The notes below the pieces were generated by a model. That model had not been told where the DNA came from and did no database searches. It saw nothing but the letters and a program-made list of their open reading frames with translations. A stretch of 64,000 bases of DNA from Terrabacter sp. Ter38 (GTDB lineage Bacteria; Actinomycetota; Actinomycetes; Actinomycetales; Dermatophilaceae), in NCBI RefSeq assembly GCF_024519435.1, contig NZ_JALJRZ010000005.1, positions 186,001-250,000 on the forward strand, given 5' to 3'. Each line of letters starts with the position of its first letter. Position 1 is the stretch's first letter. Shown here piece by piece: positions 41,291-49,946 of the stretch. The position numbers were made by a program, and so were the translations under genes.

Positions 41291-42504
41291 TGCCCGCGCC
41301 CGAGGGATCCCGTATGCCGTTCGGCCGCCTCCGCGGCCCCGCCACCGTGCTGGGCAAGGTCGTCACCGGCCTCGTCGTCGTCGCGCTCGTCGCGGCCGGC
41401 ATCGTCTTCTGGCCCCGCCAGGGCCAGACGTCGGTCAGCGCCGACTTCACCCGCGCCGTCGGTCTCTACCCGGGGTCCGACGTGCGCATCCTCGGGGTCA
41501 AGGTCGGCCAGGTCGACACGGTGACGCCCGAGGGCGACCACGTGCACGTCACCTTCAGCTACGACGACACGTACCGCGTCCCCGCGTCGGCCAAGGCCGC
41601 GATCGTCGCGCCGTCACTCGTCTCGGACCGCTACGTCCAGCTGCTCCCCGTCTACGAGGCGGGCCCGGCGCTGGCTGCCGGGACGCGGATCCCGCTGGAG
41701 CGCACGGCCGTTCCGGTCGAGCTCGACCGGGTGTCGCAGAGCCTCGACGACCTCATGGTGGCGCTCGGTCCTGACGGGGCCAACAAGGACGGTGCCCTCA
41801 ACGAGCTGCTGCGCACCTCTGCCGCCAACCTCGACGGCAACGGCGACAAGATCAACGGCACGGTGCACGACCTCTCGACCGCGCTCTCGACCCTGTCCGG
41901 CAGCCGCGACGACCTCTTCGGCACCGTGAAGAACCTGCAGTCCTTCACCTCGATGCTCGCGACGAACAACGCGCAGGTGCGGCGGCTCAACACCGACCTC
42001 GCGACCGTCGCGACCCAGCTGAGCGAGGAACGCGAGAACCTCAAGGCGACGCTCGAGAGCCTCGGGATCGCGGTCGACGAGGTGTCGGGCTTCGTCTCCG
42101 ACAACCGGGCGCTGCTCAAGAGCAACCTCGACCGCGCGGTCACCGTCACCCACGCCTTCGCGAAGAACCGGCAGGCCCTGGCCCAGCTCCTCGAGAACGC
42201 CCCGGTCGCGCTGTCGAACCTCCAGAACGCCTACCACCCCGAGACCGGCACCCTCGACACCCGCAACAACGCCAAGGGCCTCGACGACCCGCTGCTGCTC
42301 GTGTGCTCGATCCTCACCGGCCCGACGCACACCGGCAACACCCAGCTGTGCAACTCACTCAAGAAGGCGCTGCTGCCGAAGCTGCCCACCCTGCCGGCGC
42401 TCCCGAGCGGCACTGCGCTGCAGGGCACTCCGCAGTCGAGCGGCCTCGTCAACCTGCGTGGCGCCGACCCCACCCTCGGCGGACTGCTCGGAGGCTCCCG
42501 ATGA
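41290..42504 (+). CDS. MCE-family protein, MceD position
   Basis: The 404-residue protein starts at ATG 41290 (TGATG with mceC); an ATG at 41314 is an alternative. The anchor is VVTGLVVVALVAAGIVFWP and the MCE domain has LYPGSDVRILGVKVGQVDTV. The central coiled coil includes RRLNTDLATVATQLSEEREN. The C-terminal part has AYHPETGTLDTRNN and a terminal low-complexity region. Confidence 0.92.
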   Translation: MPAPEGSRMPFGRLRGPATVLGKVVTGLVVVALVAAGIVFWPRQGQTSVSADFTRAVGLYPGSDVRILGVKVGQVDTVTPEGDHVHVTFSYDDTYRVPASAKAAIVAPSLVSDRYVQLLPVYEAGPALAAGTRIPLERTAVPVELDRVSQSLDDLMVALGPDGANKDGALNELLRTSAANLDGNGDKINGTVHDLSTALSTLSGSRDDLFGTVKNLQSFTSMLATNNAQVRRLNTDLATVATQLSEERENLKATLESLGIAVDEVSGFVSDNRALLKSNLDRAVTVTHAFAKNRQALAQLLENAPVALSNLQNAYHPETGTLDTRNNAKGLDDPLLLVCSILTGPTHTGNTQLCNSLKKALLPKLPTLPALPSGTALQGTPQSSGLVNLRGADPTLGGLLGGSR

Positions 42505-43754
42505 CGTATGCCGTCCGCTCCCGTTCCCGACGCCGGTCCGCCGTCGTCGTGCTGGCCTCCCTCGCTCTCGGGGGCTGCAGCGCCTACGACCTCCCGCTCC
42601 CGGGTGGCGCCGGCACCGGCGACGACTCCTACACGGTCACCGCCGAGTTCGCCGACGTGCTCGACCTCGTGCCGCAGTCGTCGGTCAAGGTCAACCAGGT
42701 GACCGTGGGGTCCGTCGAGGACATCCAGGTGACCGGGTGGACCGCGACGGTCCGGCTGCGGCTCCCCGGCAACGTCGTGCTGCCCGACAACGCCACGGCC
42801 GAGCTCAAGCAGACCTCACTGCTCGGCGAGAAGTACGTCGCGCTGGCGGCCCCCACCGACGTGCCGGCCCAGGGCCGCCTCGGGCAGGGCGACCGCATCC
42901 CGCTGTCGCGCACGAGCCGCAACCCCGAGGTCGAGGAGGTCCTCGGCGCGATGTCGTTGCTGCTCAACGGTGGTGGTGTCGCACAGCTGAAGACCATCGA
43001 GGCCGAGCTCAACAACGCCCTCCGCGGTCGCACCGGCGACGTCAAGGACCTCGTCACGCAGCTGAACACGTTCGTCGGCGGACTCGACGCCCAGAAGGGC
43101 GAGATCGTCCGGGCCATCGACAGCATCGACCGGCTCTCCTCGACCCTGGCGCGCAACCAGGCCAAGATCGCCGCGGCACTGGACGAGCTGCCCAAGGGCC
43201 TGAAGATCCTCGCCGACCAGCGTCGGCAGCTGACGGCGATGCTGACGGCGCTGCGCGACCTCGGCGAGGTCGGCACCCGGGTGATCCGAGGGTCGCGCGC
43301 CGATCTCGAGGCCAACCTCCGGGCGGTGAGCCCGATCCTGCGCCAGCTCAACAAGGCCGGTGACGACCTGCCGAAGAGCTACCAGCTGCTCCTCACCTAC
43401 CCCTTCCCCAACAACGCCCAGAACACCATCAAGGGTGACTTCACGAACCTCTGGGCCACCCTCGACACCAACCTCGACACCATCGCCGGCAACCTCGGCG
43501 TCGGGAAGCTCCCGAACATCCCGGGCATCCCGGGGGTGCCGCTGCCCTCCGTGCCCCTGCCCTCGGTGCCCCTGCCCTCGGTACCGGTGCCACGGGTCCC
43601 GCTGCCGAGCGTCCCCGTCCCGTCGGTGCCCGGAGTGCCCCTGCCGACGACGCTGCCGGGCGGCCTGCTCGGCTCGAGCGGGCCCGGCTCAGCAGCCGGC
43701 ACGGCCGACGCGGCGTCGTGGTCCACGCTCTTCCCCACGGGAGGCTCCCGATGA
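42501..43754 (+). CDS. MCE-family lipoprotein, MceE position
   Basis: The 417-residue precursor has a lipobox, ASLALGGC, so Cys26 should be lipidated, as in MceE/LprK proteins. The MCE domain contains LVPQSSVKVNQVTVGSVEDI and SLLGEKYVALAAP. Helical repeats follow, including IKGDFTNLWATLDTNL. Near the C-terminus a proline-rich run repeats the unit PLPSV about six times, a plausible spacer across the cell wall. It overlaps both neighbours by four bases. Confidence 0.92.
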   Translation: MTYAVRSRSRRRSAVVVLASLALGGCSAYDLPLPGGAGTGDDSYTVTAEFADVLDLVPQSSVKVNQVTVGSVEDIQVTGWTATVRLRLPGNVVLPDNATAELKQTSLLGEKYVALAAPTDVPAQGRLGQGDRIPLSRTSRNPEVEEVLGAMSLLLNGGGVAQLKTIEAELNNALRGRTGDVKDLVTQLNTFVGGLDAQKGEIVRAIDSIDRLSSTLARNQAKIAAALDELPKGLKILADQRRQLTAMLTALRDLGEVGTRVIRGSRADLEANLRAVSPILRQLNKAGDDLPKSYQLLLTYPFPNNAQNTIKGDFTNLWATLDTNLDTIAGNLGVGKLPNIPGIPGVPLPSVPLPSVPLPSVPVPRVPLPSVPVPSVPGVPLPTTLPGGLLGSSGPGSAAGTADAASWSTLFPTGGSR

Positions 43755-45049
43755 TCACCCGCACCGTCCGGCTCCAGCTGGCCGCCTTCGCCCTGCTGTC
43801 CATCACCCTCGTCGCGATCCTGTCGGCCAACTACGTCGGTCTCACCGACAAGATCGCCGGCGGCAGCTACGTTGTGTCCGCCGACCTCGCCCAGTCGGGT
43901 GGAATCTTCGTCGGCGCCGAGGTCACCTACCGGGGTGTCACCGTCGGCAAGGTCGAGGGGATGCGTCTGTCGGGCGACGGCGTCGTCGTGGACGCGCGCC
44001 TCGACCGCGGCACGGAGGTCCCCAAGGACACGAAGGCCGTCGTCGAGAACCGCTCGGCGGTGGGGGAGCAGTACCTCGACCTCCAGCCCCGCACGCCTCT
44101 GGCTCCCTACCTGGCCGCCGGCGACGTCATCCCGCGGGAGCGGACCGCGTTCCCGCTTCGGATCGACCAGCTGCTCCAGCACGTCGACGACACGGTGTCG
44201 TCGGTGCCGCGCGACGCCCTCGTGACGACGGTCGACGAGCTGGCCGAGGCGTTCAAGGGTGGCGGCTCCGACCTGCAGCGGCTCATCGACTCGGGTGACG
44301 CCCTGACCGCGGCCGCCTCCGAGGCGCTCCCCGAGACGACTCGTCTCATCGACGACGCACGGATCGTCCTCGACACCCAGGTCAAGAGCGGCGACGACAT
44401 CCGCACCAGCGTGTCCGGCTTCGCCAACGTCGCAGACGCGCTCCGGCAGGCCGACCCCGACCTGCGCGTCGTCCTGGACCGAGGGTCCGTCGCGGTCGAG
44501 CAGCTCGACGCCCTCATCTCGGAGAACAAGCAGAGCCTGGCCGCGCTCCTCGCCAACTTCATCACCATCGGCAACGTGACGACGGCCCGGCTCGACGGCA
44601 TCGAGCAGCTGCTCGTCACCTACCCGGACGTCGTGACGGGTGGCTTCAGCGTCGTGCCCGGCGACGGCACCGCCCACTTCGGGCTCGTGCTCAACGTCGA
44701 CGATCCCAAGGCGTGCGAGGCCGGCTACGAAGGCACGACGAAGGTCGACCCCCACCGCACGACGGGTCTGCCACCCGTCAACCTCGACGCGCACTGCGCG
44801 GCCTCACGTGGCTCGGGGATCAACGTGCGCGGTGCCCAGAACGCCCCCAAACCCACCCGAGGGGGGCAGAGCGGGCAGAGCTACCCGATGTCGTTCGGCG
44901 CGACACCGGTCGCCCTCGGCAACCGGGCCGTGACCTCCGGCAGCCCTGCGTCGTTGTCAGTCCAGTCGCCGGTCGCTCCGGCCGGTGGCGACGAACGGAC
45001 CGACAACGGCACGAGCTGGCTCTGGATGATGCAGGAGGCGCTCCGCTAG
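43751..45049 (+). CDS. MCE-family protein, MceF position
   Basis: The 432-residue protein begins MITRTVRLQLAAFALLSITL, with anchor and MCE domain (SGGIFVGAEVTYRGVTVGKV, ENRSAVGEQYLDLQPR). The helical region QLLQHVDDTVSSVPRDALVT is typical of MceF. The C-terminal 90 residues contain conserved CEAGY and HCAASRGSGINVRGAQNAP. It is the last of six MCE subunits, expected to assemble as a heterohexamer. Confidence 0.92.
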   Translation: MITRTVRLQLAAFALLSITLVAILSANYVGLTDKIAGGSYVVSADLAQSGGIFVGAEVTYRGVTVGKVEGMRLSGDGVVVDARLDRGTEVPKDTKAVVENRSAVGEQYLDLQPRTPLAPYLAAGDVIPRERTAFPLRIDQLLQHVDDTVSSVPRDALVTTVDELAEAFKGGGSDLQRLIDSGDALTAAASEALPETTRLIDDARIVLDTQVKSGDDIRTSVSGFANVADALRQADPDLRVVLDRGSVAVEQLDALISENKQSLAALLANFITIGNVTTARLDGIEQLLVTYPDVVTGGFSVVPGDGTAHFGLVLNVDDPKACEAGYEGTTKVDPHRTTGLPPVNLDAHCAASRGSGINVRGAQNAPKPTRGGQSGQSYPMSFGATPVALGNRAVTSGSPASLSVQSPVAPAGGDERTDNGTSWLWMMQEALR

Positions 45050-45073
45050 CCGGTGACGGAAGGAAACCCCTCG

Positions 45074-45769
45074 ATGACGATGGTCACCCGCTCGGAGACC
45101 GAGCGACTGCAGCGTTCCCCGCGGTCGCCCGAGAGCTCCGCCGACCGCGAGCCCTACGAGCCACACGAGCGCCACGAGCGCCACGAGCGCCACGAGCGCC
45201 ACGTGCCTCGCGACCCCGCTGACGCCGCGGTGGGCTCCGGTCCCCCCGACGCGCCACGTGCGGGCCTTAGGGGTGTCCGCACGTGGCGTCCCACCCCGCG
45301 CCTGCTGTGGACCGTCGCGGCCGTGCTGCTGCTCGCGGCGGTCGCCGTCACGGCGACGTCGGGACGCTCGGCGTGGCAGCAGCAGCGCGACGCCGACAAC
45401 CGGGCGGCCGCCCTGGCCGCCGGGCGCCAGATCGCCGTCAACTTCGTGACGATGAACGCCGCGTCCTTCGACGCCGACACCCAGCGCGTCCTCGACGACT
45501 CGACCGGGGCCTTCCGCAAGGAGTACGCATCGACGCTGGCCCAGCTCAAGCCCGTCGTCACTGCCAACAAGACCGTCTCGACGGTCGAGCGCGCCGAGGC
45601 CTCGCTCGTGTCGGGCGACGACGACTCGGCCAAGGTCATCGTGGGCGTCGTCGCCCCGACCTCGAACGCCTCCACCCCGAAGCCCGAGAAGAAGACGTAC
45701 CGGCTCCGGCTCGACCTCGTGAAGGTCGGCGACGCCTGGAAGGTGAGCACCCTTGACTTCGTCAGCTGA
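45074..45769 (+). CDS. Mce-associated membrane protein (first)
   Basis: The 231-residue protein starts at ATG 45074, supported by GGAAGGAAA; an upstream GTG at 45053 is in frame. The cytoplasmic N-terminus carries a HERHERHERHERH repeat. One membrane helix (LLWTVAAVLLLAAVAVTATS) leads to a SnoaL/NTF2-like external domain (FVTMNAASFDADTQRVLDD). Such Mas/Mam proteins stabilise MCE complexes in mycobacteria. Confidence 0.88.
   Translation: MTMVTRSETERLQRSPRSPESSADREPYEPHERHERHERHERHVPRDPADAAVGSGPPDAPRAGLRGVRTWRPTPRLLWTVAAVLLLAAVAVTATSGRSAWQQQRDADNRAAALAAGRQIAVNFVTMNAASFDADTQRVLDDSTGAFRKEYASTLAQLKPVVTANKTVSTVERAEASLVSGDDDSAKVIVGVVAPTSNASTPKPEKKTYRLRLDLVKVGDAWKVSTLDFVS
45164..45199 (+). repeat. 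9-base tandem repeat, four copies
   Basis: CACGAGCGC is repeated four times and encodes the HER repeats of the first Mce-associated protein. Confidence 0.9.
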
Positions 45770-46634
45770 ACCGCGCCGTCCCCTCGCATCGTCGGCTGCC
45801 GCGACTGCCGGCCCGCGCAAGCGCGTGGCCGGTGCCCGCCGCCGACCGTCCGGCACCGAGGCCACAACGGCCTCCACGCTCGTCCTCGACCGAGGCCCCG
45901 CCACGACCGAGAACAGCCCTGCAGGCCCCTCCGGTGCCGCCAGCGACACCACCGACACCACCGACACCGCCACCGACACCGACACCGACACCGCCACCGC
46001 CACCGACACCACGAACACCACGAACACCACGAACACCACGACAGACGACCGCGAGGCACGGGTCGTCGCGCCCCGCGCGGCCCCGACCGGCGCCCAGGAG
46101 GTGGACGCGGACGACGGGCACACCGAGCGCGGCGCTCGATCCCGCGGCTCCGCCGGGCTCTGGGCGTCCGCCATCGGCGCCACCCTGGCGCTCGCCCTGC
46201 TCGGGGCCTCGCTCGTCTACGGCCTGCGCCCGGGGGTGTCCGACACCGACCGGACCGCGGCGGTGGGTTCGGCGCGGACCACTCTGGAGAGCCTGCTCAG
46301 CTACAGCGGCTCCGCGTTCGACAAGCACATCGGCGAGGTCACCCCGCAGCTGACCTCCCCGTTCAAGGACCAGTTCACCAAGGTGGCCGCCACCGACATC
46401 AAGCCGATGGCCGTCGAGAACGACGCCACCGTCCAGGCCAAGGTCTACGACGCCGGCGTCATGGACGCCGACGGCGACGGAGGCGAGGGCACGACCGTGC
46501 GGGTCATGGCGTTCGTCAACCAGGCCACGACCACCAAGGCACAGCAGGCACCTGCGATCGACCAGAACCGGGTCATCGCCACGATGCGGAAGGTGGGCGA
46601 CCGCTGGCTCGTCAGCGAGCTGTCCGCCTTCTGA
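45753..46634 (+). CDS. Mce-associated membrane protein (second)
   Basis: The 293-residue protein starts at TTG 45753, 17 bases inside the upstream gene; GGAAGGTGAG six bases before it supports this start. A Thr/Asp/Asn low-complexity stretch (about 65-98) precedes a membrane helix (GLWASAIGATLALALLGASL) and an NTF2-like external domain ending VGDRWLVSELSAF. It closes the MCE operon. The next gene begins 157 bases later. Confidence 0.88.
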   Translation: MTSSAEPRRPLASSAAATAGPRKRVAGARRRPSGTEATTASTLVLDRGPATTENSPAGPSGAASDTTDTTDTATDTDTDTATATDTTNTTNTTNTTTDDREARVVAPRAAPTGAQEVDADDGHTERGARSRGSAGLWASAIGATLALALLGASLVYGLRPGVSDTDRTAAVGSARTTLESLLSYSGSAFDKHIGEVTPQLTSPFKDQFTKVAATDIKPMAVENDATVQAKVYDAGVMDADGDGGEGTTVRVMAFVNQATTTKAQQAPAIDQNRVIATMRKVGDRWLVSELSAF

Positions 46635-46791
46635 CGGGGGAACAAGGGGGAAGGTCCCGGGCGCCCGAGAGGTCGTCCGGGACCGAGCGGCCCAGAGCGG
46701 CGAGCGCGGCGCTGCACCAGGAGAGGTGACCGGGGACGGCACCGGGGTCGGGCCCGGACCGCCCGCCGGACGCTGCGGCATACTGCACGCT

Positions 46792-47754
46792 GTGAAGCTC
46801 ATCCAGGCCAATGGCGTCCCAGAGTCCCTCGCCCGCGTCGACCAGCCGGAAGCGACGCCCGTGCGCGTCGGCGTCGTACAGCACGAATGGGTCGACGACC
46901 CAGCGGCCCTCGTCGAGACCCTCCGCGACGGCATCCGAACGGCCGCAGAGGCCGGCGCCGCCATCGTGTTCCTGCCCGAGCTGACCCTGTCTCGCTACCC
47001 GGCCGACACCCTCCCCGTGGGCACCCCGTCCGCGACGGCCGAGCACCTGGAGACAGGCCCCACGGTGACCTTCGCCCGCGATGCGGCCCGCGACTTCGAC
47101 GTCCACGTCCATGCCTCGCTCTACGAGCGTGCCGACGAGGGCGACGGGCTCGGTTTCAACACCGCGGTCGTCGTGGCCCCGAGCGGGGAGGTCGTGGCCC
47201 GCACTCGCAAGACCCACATCCCCGTCACGGCCGGCTACCACGAGGACAAGTACTTCCGTCCGGGTCCGTCCGAGGATGCGTATCCGGTGGTGGCACTGGG
47301 CGACCCGTCGCTCAGGCTCGGTCTGCCGACCTGCTGGGACGAGTGGTTCCCCGAGGTCGCTCGTCTCTACTCGCTCGGCGGCGCCGAGGTGCTCTGCTAC
47401 CCCACGGCGATCGGCTCGGAGCCCGACCACCCGGACTTCGACACGCAGCCGCTGTGGCAGCAGGTCATCGTCGGCAACGGCATCGCCAACGGCCTCTTCA
47501 TGGTCGTGCCCAACCGCTTCGGCACGGAAGGGCTCATCACCTTCTACGGCAGCTCGTTCATCTCCGACCCGTACGGCCGCGTCCTCGTCCAGGCCCCCCG
47601 TGACGAGGCCGCCGTCCTCGTCGCCGACCTCGACCTCGCGCAGCGTCGTGACTGGCTCGAGCTCTTCCCCTTCCTCGCCACGCGCCGTCCCGACTCGTAT
47701 GCCGCCCTGACCGCCCCCGTGCGCGCCGAGCACCGTCGCGAGGTGGCGCCGTGA
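46792..47754 (+). CDS. aguB: N-carbamoylputrescine amidase
   Basis: The 320-residue nitrilase-superfamily enzyme hydrolyses N-carbamoylputrescine to putrescine, CO2 and ammonia. The catalytic triad is Glu63 in FLPELTLSRYPAD, Lys140 in RKTHIPVTAGYHEDKYFRPG and Cys181 in GLPTCWDEWFPEVARLY. I list GTG 46792; GTG 46861 would begin at VRVGVVQHEW and is a fair alternative. It overlaps agmatine deiminase by four bases (GTGA), which fixes the pathway. Confidence 0.92.
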   Translation: MKLIQANGVPESLARVDQPEATPVRVGVVQHEWVDDPAALVETLRDGIRTAAEAGAAIVFLPELTLSRYPADTLPVGTPSATAEHLETGPTVTFARDAARDFDVHVHASLYERADEGDGLGFNTAVVVAPSGEVVARTRKTHIPVTAGYHEDKYFRPGPSEDAYPVVALGDPSLRLGLPTCWDEWFPEVARLYSLGGAEVLCYPTAIGSEPDHPDFDTQPLWQQVIVGNGIANGLFMVVPNRFGTEGLITFYGSSFISDPYGRVLVQAPRDEAAVLVADLDLAQRRDWLELFPFLATRRPDSYAALTAPVRAEHRREVAP

Positions 47755-48818
47755 CCGACGCCGCCACGGCGGAGGGTGGTGGGGGAGGGCCGGGGCCTGG
47801 CTGGATGATGCCGTCCGAGACCGCCCGGCACGACTGCACGTGGATGGCGTGGCCGAGCCAGGGCTACACCCTCGGCGAGACGACCGAGGAGGTGGCCGCG
47901 GCGCGTCGCACGTGGTCCGCCGTGGCCAACGCGGTCGTGGAGTTCGAGCCCGTGCGCATGGTCGTCGTCCCCGCCGACCTCGACGTGGCCGCCGGCCACC
48001 TGCACCCCGACGTCGAGCTCGTCCCGGCCGCCCTCGACGACGCGTGGATGCGCGACATCGGTCCGACGTTCGTCCGCTCGGCCGACGGCTCCCAGCTCGG
48101 TGCGGTCGACTGGGTCTTCAACGGCTGGGGCGCGCAGTCATGGGCCACGTGGGAGCACGACACCCGGATCGGCGCCTTCGTCGGCGGCCTGTCCGGGGCC
48201 GAGGTCGTCGGCTCCCCCCTCGTCAACGAGGGCGGTGGGATCCACGTCGACGGGCTGGGCACGGTGCTGCTCACCGAGACCGTCCAGCTCGACCCGGGCC
48301 GCAACCCGGGGCTGGCGCGCAGCGACGTCGAGGCGGAGCTCGCCCGCACCATCGGCGCCACGACGTGCATCTGGCTGCCCCGGGGCCTGACCCGCGACTA
48401 CGACGAGTTCGGCACCCGGGGCCACGTCGACATCGTGGCCACCATCGCCGGCCCGGGCCTCGTGCTGCTCCACGAGCAGCAGGACCCCTCCCACCCCGAC
48501 CATGCCGTGTCACGCACCCTTCGAGAGCTTCTCGAGGAGGCGCGGGACGCTCGTGGCGAGCGTTTCGAGGTCGTCGGCGTGCCGGCGCCCCGCACCCTGG
48601 CCGACGCCGAGGGGCCCGTCGACTGGTCCTACATCAACCACCTCGTCGTCAACGACGGCGTCATCGCCTGCACCTTCGGGGACGAGCAGGACGACGCGTC
48701 CCTCGGTGTCCTCGCCGACGCGTACCCGGGGCGACGGGTGGTCGGCGTCGACGCACGGCCGCTCTTCGACCGTGGCGGCGGCATCCACTGCATCACCCAG
48801 CAGCAGCCCTCCCTCTGA
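47751..48818 (+). CDS. aguA: agmatine deiminase
   Basis: The 355-residue enzyme of the guanidino-group-modifying superfamily converts agmatine to N-carbamoylputrescine and ammonia. WMMPSETARHDCTWMAWPSQ opens the protein. DDAWMRDIGPTFV and VDWVFNGWGAQ line the active site. GTRGHVDIVA supplies the catalytic His and RGGGIHCITQQQPSL the nucleophile Cys347. No arginine decarboxylase is nearby, so agmatine must come from elsewhere. The GTG start overlaps aguB. Confidence 0.95.
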   Translation: MTDAATAEGGGGGPGPGWMMPSETARHDCTWMAWPSQGYTLGETTEEVAAARRTWSAVANAVVEFEPVRMVVVPADLDVAAGHLHPDVELVPAALDDAWMRDIGPTFVRSADGSQLGAVDWVFNGWGAQSWATWEHDTRIGAFVGGLSGAEVVGSPLVNEGGGIHVDGLGTVLLTETVQLDPGRNPGLARSDVEAELARTIGATTCIWLPRGLTRDYDEFGTRGHVDIVATIAGPGLVLLHEQQDPSHPDHAVSRTLRELLEEARDARGERFEVVGVPAPRTLADAEGPVDWSYINHLVVNDGVIACTFGDEQDDASLGVLADAYPGRRVVGVDARPLFDRGGGIHCITQQQPSL

Positions 48819-48865
48819 GGCCGGCGCACGCGGCCCCGGTGCGAGGCGAGCCCCAGGCCGCGGAA

Positions 48866-48929
48866 GCCCTGCAACGCCGAGTGGGCGCGTCCGGGGGGAC
48901 GCGCCCACTCGGCGTGGTGATGCAGGGCG
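48866..48929. terminator. long bidirectional terminator
   Basis: The core is a perfect 18-base-pair stem (48875-48892 with 48897-48914) closed by GGGG. Outer arms GCCCTGCA and TGCAGGGC can extend it. It lies between the convergent aguA and DUF4282 genes and is the strongest hairpin in the window. Confidence 0.93.
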
Positions 48930-48941
48930 TCGCCCCGGCGG

Positions 48942-49445
48942 TCAGGCCTGGGGGAGGCGCTTGTGGATGTCCTCGCTCATCCGGACGACCGACAGGTAGA
49001 ACTCGAGGGTCATGCGGATGACGGCGAGGTAGATGATCACGAAGATCGGACCGAGGATGAGCGCGGCGAGACCGGTGCCGACGCTGTTGACGAAGCCGGC
49101 GAAGACGAAGATGAGCCAGCTCGCGACGAGCGCCACCGTCGCCAGCAGGTAGACGAAGCGCACGAGGATCGGCGTGACGAAGTTCGTGAAGCTGAAGTCG
49201 AAGAGGGCCGTGAAGAAGCCGGCCCCCTCCCGCGCGGGGTCAGGGATGCTCGACATCCCGCTCGGTCCACCGGCCGGTGCCACGGGCGGCGGCGGGGGAG
49301 GCGTGCTGCCGCCGAGGGGTGCGCCGGGTGCGCCGGGTGTGCCAGGCCCCGAGGAGCCGGGCCGGCTGCTGGGGATCGGCGTGGTCGGGTCGCTCCCGGC
49401 CGGCTGGTTGAAGGACGGTTGCTCGGGCGGGTTCGGATCGGACAT
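48942..49445 (-). CDS. DUF4282 membrane protein
   Basis: The 167-residue protein starts at ATG 49445 after GAGAGGGAAG. An N-terminal 75-residue Pro/Gly/Ser-rich tail is followed by FFTALFDFSFTNFVTPILVR and two membrane helices (LLATVALVASWLIFVFAG and GTGLAALILGPIFVIIYLAV). RMTLEFYLSVVRMSEDIHKR closes it. This is the DUF4282 family, of unknown role. It is divergent from rpoB across a 501-base spacer. Confidence 0.88.
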   Translation of the reverse strand: MSDPNPPEQPSFNQPAGSDPTTPIPSSRPGSSGPGTPGAPGAPLGGSTPPPPPPVAPAGGPSGMSSIPDPAREGAGFFTALFDFSFTNFVTPILVRFVYLLATVALVASWLIFVFAGFVNSVGTGLAALILGPIFVIIYLAVIRMTLEFYLSVVRMSEDIHKRLPQA

Positions 49446-49946
49446 GGCTTCCCTCTCGGAAGGAGACGTCAACGGATCTCTGGCGTGCTCCATGCTAGGG
49501 CGGAGGCCCTTCCGAGGGTCCTGGTCGAGGCCCGTCACCGCCGTGTTCGTGCAGGTCAGGGGGGTTCCGGGCGGTGCCGGGCGGCGTGTCGCGACGCGCC
49601 TGCGATGGCGTGGGTCTTGACGTCCGGCCCGCGGAGGGCCATATTCGTCGCGTTCGCATCGCGAGCTCCCGGTCCGGGGGGCGTGGCAGGTCACGTCGAG
49701 GGCGCCCGGTCGTTCGAGACCGGGTGGGCACCTCGGGAGACGATCTCCGTCCCTTGACCCGGCTGGACACTCCTGCCCTTTACCGGTAGGCTAGGCCTTT
49801 GCGCTGCCCCATGCCCACCCTTTCGCGACCTCGGTCAGGCCCAACACCATGCCATCCGGCATCCGGTATGACCTCGGGACCCGCGAGCGGAGCCATGCGG
49901 CAACGCGGATCTGAAGATTCGAAAAAGGCCCGTGGAAGGACCCTCC
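49446..49946. other. 501-base spacer upstream of rpoB
   Basis: No gene is convincing here; the frames that cross it lack ribosome binding sites. It holds the predicted rpoB promoter at 49764-49792 and a possible distal one at 49617-49645 (TTGACG, 17 bases, CATATT). The leader from about 49799 to 49946 shows no strong hairpin to my eye. Confidence 0.6.
49764..49792 (+). promoter_or_regulatory. predicted proximal rpoBC promoter
   Basis: TGGACA (49764-49769) and TAGGCT (49787-49792) are spaced by 17 bases, a good actinobacterial housekeeping promoter. The start site would be near 49799, giving a leader of about 148 bases. Confidence 0.6.

Noticed and set aside
35292-46634. The MCE operon as a horizontally acquired island
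   Set aside because: Base composition, GTATGCCG words and overlap style match the surroundings. No integrase, tRNA boundary or direct repeats flank it, and mkl is at this position in mycobacteria too.
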